Below the pieces are notes generated by a model. The model searched no databases. It was not told the origin of the DNA and saw only the letters and a list, made by a program, of their open reading frames with translations. Made by a program: the position numbers and the translations under genes. Source: Ophiocordyceps camponoti-saundersi (nom. inval.) (taxonomy: Eukaryota > Ascomycota > Sordariomycetes > Hypocreales > Ophiocordycipitaceae). Taken from it: DNA of 11,243 nt. Positions 9,786-11,243 of this stretch are shown here, in pieces; position 1 is the stretch's first letter, and every line of letters begins with the position of its first letter. The stretch is from positions 1-11,243 of the forward strand of contig PDHQ01000686.1 in assembly GCA_003339415.1 (NCBI GenBank). The letters run 5' to 3'.

Positions 9786-9809
9786 GCCGGGGTATAGTCC
9801 GACCCCGGC
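9786..9809. repeat. 8-bp GC hairpin
   Basis: GCCGGGGT (9786-9793) and ACCCCGGC (9802-9809) are perfect reverse complements around an eight-base loop, and another CCCCGG follows at 9813-9818. It starts the GC-rich stretch after the tRNA-like gene. Its function is unknown. Confidence 0.75.
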
Positions 9810-9820
9810 ATAACCCCGGT

Positions 9821-9873
9821 AGGAGTAGTAACCCTGCCGGGCTCCTTTCCTCCCTTAGCAGGAGTAGTAACCC
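9821..9873. repeat. Direct repeat of AGGAGTAGTAACCC
   Basis: Two identical 14-bp copies lie at 9821-9834 and 9860-9873, 39 bp apart, each followed by a CCGG- or CCGAG-like GC sequence. They sit within a GC-rich segment (about 9786-9905) that contrasts with its surroundings and may be one inserted unit together with the tRNA-like gene. Confidence 0.75.
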
Positions 9874-9905
9874 GGCCGAGGCTTAGGTAAGGTAAGGCGC
9901 GGGGG

Positions 9906-10395
9906 TATAGTTAGATAATATAAGTTATTAGAGGAATAAGTCCCCTTTAATAATAACTATAATCCGGTAATAGAGTATAATTATAAAGTAATATATCTTC
10001 GCTATAATATCTGCCGATATATATATTAGAATTATTTAGAACTTAGATAAGATATACGATAAGAAATATAAGTACCTCTTACTTAAGATTAGCGTAATTT
10101 TAAATATTTCCTATAACGATTAAGCTTTTCGATATAACGTAATTAGCTTATAAGCTAGCCGAATATATTAAGTAAGGGGTTTTTCCCTAAGGCACTCCGG
10201 TTTTTCCTCTTTATTAAACGATTATATACTTAGATACTTATATAGGTTACTAGAGTAATATAATATATATATATATATACCTAAAACGGACCTAACTTAT
10301 ATAATATTTTATTACTTCCTTTTTAAAGCGAAGTTTTTATTTAGCGTAAAAAAGATAAATAGTAAGGTCCTTTTTATATTTCTAGTTTCGATAGC
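9906..10395. other. AT-rich DNA with no assigned gene
   Basis: About 490 bp with CpA/TpG depletion and a (TA)n run near 10263-10278. Reverse transcriptase would be expected here if the Copia element were complete. The three plus-strand frames give broken, partly protein-like strings but none of the reverse transcriptase motifs I know. Confidence 0.45.
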
Positions 10396-10565
10396 TAGGG
10401 TTCGAAAAAAATCACGGGGTTAAAAAATCACTTATAAGTAATGTGATTTTTCGTGATTTAAATTACCGATTTTTACTTAGTAAGTGATTTTTTATAATTT
10501 AAATCACTAGCGTGAAAAAATCACTTATAAGTGATTTTTTTAAAGATAATTTAAATCACGAGTTT
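10396..10565. mobile_element. Candidate hAT-type transposon end with subterminal motif cluster
   Basis: TAGGGTTCG at 10396-10404 resembles a hAT terminal inverted repeat (consensus beginning C/TAGGG), possibly CAGGG before RIP. It is followed by about nine AATCAC or GTGATT motifs in both orientations in 150 bp, including a perfect 26-bp palindrome centred at 10527/10528 (10515-10540). Clusters of short subterminal repeats in both orientations are typical of hAT ends, where transposase binds. The motifs keep CpA and TpG steps that are missing on both sides. The opposite end, transposase and target duplication are not in the window, so this is an inference. Confidence 0.4.
10515..10540. repeat. 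Perfect 26-bp palindrome
   Basis: Six A, TCACTTA and its exact reverse complement TAAGTGA then six T, with no spacer. A related imperfect arrangement lies at 10424-10451. It could be a protein-binding dyad or a hairpin at a transposon end. Confidence 0.9.
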
Positions 10566-10860
10566 ATAATTTTTATAATTTTTTTTAAAAATATAATTAT
10601 TTAATATTTTAAATAAAAGAAAGAAAAAGGTAAGTAATATAAAAAGGTTTTTAAGTATAATTACTCTTATAAAAAGTTAAGAAAAGTAAAAGAAATAAAA
10701 AAAATTAATAAGTAAAAAAATAAAGTAATATTATAAAATTATAATATATTATATAATAAGTTAAAATTATAATAATAATAATATAAGATTATAAAAAAAA
10801 GTAATAAAAAGATTAATAAAAAAAGTAATAAAAAGATTTAGAAGAGTAATAAATAGTTAA
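10566..10860. other. A-rich low-complexity tract
   Basis: About 295 bp dominated by A and T, with short (AAT)n runs near 10771-10783 and increasingly regular AGTAATAAAAAG units toward the right. No gene is visible. It grades into the 12-bp repeat that follows. Confidence 0.6.
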
Positions 10861-11243
10861 AAGACTAATAAAAAGACTAATAAAAAGAGTAATAAAAAGA
10901 GTAATAAAAAGACTAATAAGAAGACTAATAAGAAGACTAATAAGAAGACTAATAAAAAGACTAATAAGAAGACTAATAAGAAGACTAATAAGAAAGGTAA
11001 AAATAAGAGTAATAATAAGAGTAATAATAAAACTAATAAGAAAGGTAAAAATAAGAGTAATAATAAGAGTAATAATAAGAGTAATAATAAGAGTAATAAT
11101 AAAAGTAATAAAAAGGGTAATAAGAATAATAATAAGAAAGATAATAAAAAGACTAATAAGAAGACTAATAAGACTAGTAATAAAAAGACTAATAAGAAGA
11201 CTAATAATAAAAGTAGAAAAAAAATTAATAAAAATACTAATAA
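10861..11243 (+). repeat. 12-bp tandem repeat, open as a Lys/Thr/Asn/Ser tetrapeptide repeat
   Basis: Imperfect AAGACTAATAAG and AAGAGTAATAAT units, with some GGTAAAAAT variants, run to the window edge. In the frame starting at 10861 there is no stop through the end (127 codons), giving repeats such as KTNK, KSNN and KKGKN; a TAA at 10858-10860 precedes it. The unit length is a multiple of three, and units differ by substitution with almost no length change. It may be a repeat-coding segment of a protein continuing to the right, or a non-coding minisatellite that happens to be open. Confidence 0.7.

Noticed and set aside
128..11243. A mitochondrial genome or an AT-rich bacterial or protist genome as the source
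   Set aside because: The specific CpA/TpG depletion with retained CpG, together with ascomycete-type retroelement proteins decayed by substitution, is better explained by fungal RIP.

Overview
The window looks like an AT-rich, transposon-filled block of a filamentous ascomycete genome that has been mutated by repeat-induced point mutation (RIP). The main evidence is dinucleotide usage. CpA and TpG are almost absent over long stretches, TpA is very common, and CpG is still frequent. That is the footprint of C-to-T change at CpA on both strands. Loss of methylated CpG would have removed CpG instead. No intact protein-coding gene is visible. The recognisable frames are littered with TAA/TAG (occasionally TGA), yet the longest of them stays in one frame for about 3 kb. 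They decayed by base substitution, not by indels.

Layout. 1-127 is an (ATA)n microsatellite. 128-944 has no assigned gene. About 945-2715 on the minus strand is a long, stop-riddled but single-frame unidentified pseudogene. 2841-3142 is a (TA)n tract followed by a small GC-rich island. 3143-4848 is AT-rich DNA with no assigned gene, but with a hairpin-like segment and a short purine-rich tandem repeat. 4849-5640 on the plus strand is a RIP-degraded retrotransposon Gag with a CCHC zinc knuckle, and a sense-like frame continues to about 6282. About 6283-6661 is probably leader or LTR-derived DNA. 6662 to about 9684 on the plus strand is a RIP-degraded Copia-type Gag-Pol with Gag, zinc knuckle, protease-region, GAG-pre-integrase and integrase parts. 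9678-9759 is a tRNA-like gene with A and B boxes and a T6 terminator, overlapping the end of that frame. 9786-9905 is a GC-rich structured segment. 9906-10395 is unassigned AT-rich DNA. 10396-10565 is a cluster of inverted AATCAC/GTGATT motifs that resembles the end of a hAT DNA transposon. 10566-11243 is an A-rich tract ending in a 12-bp tandem repeat that is open as a Lys/Thr/Asn/Ser-rich tetrapeptide repeat.

How the parts relate. These genes do not form a working pathway. The window is a record of several transposable elements (a Gag-bearing retroelement, a Copia element, a probable hAT end and at least one unidentified element) inserted next to each other and silenced. Family assignments rest on translation by eye and recall of family motifs, with no database search. 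The parts most worth following up are the tRNA-like gene, which escaped the mutational bias, the unidentified minus-strand frame, and the motif cluster near 10.4-10.6 kb.
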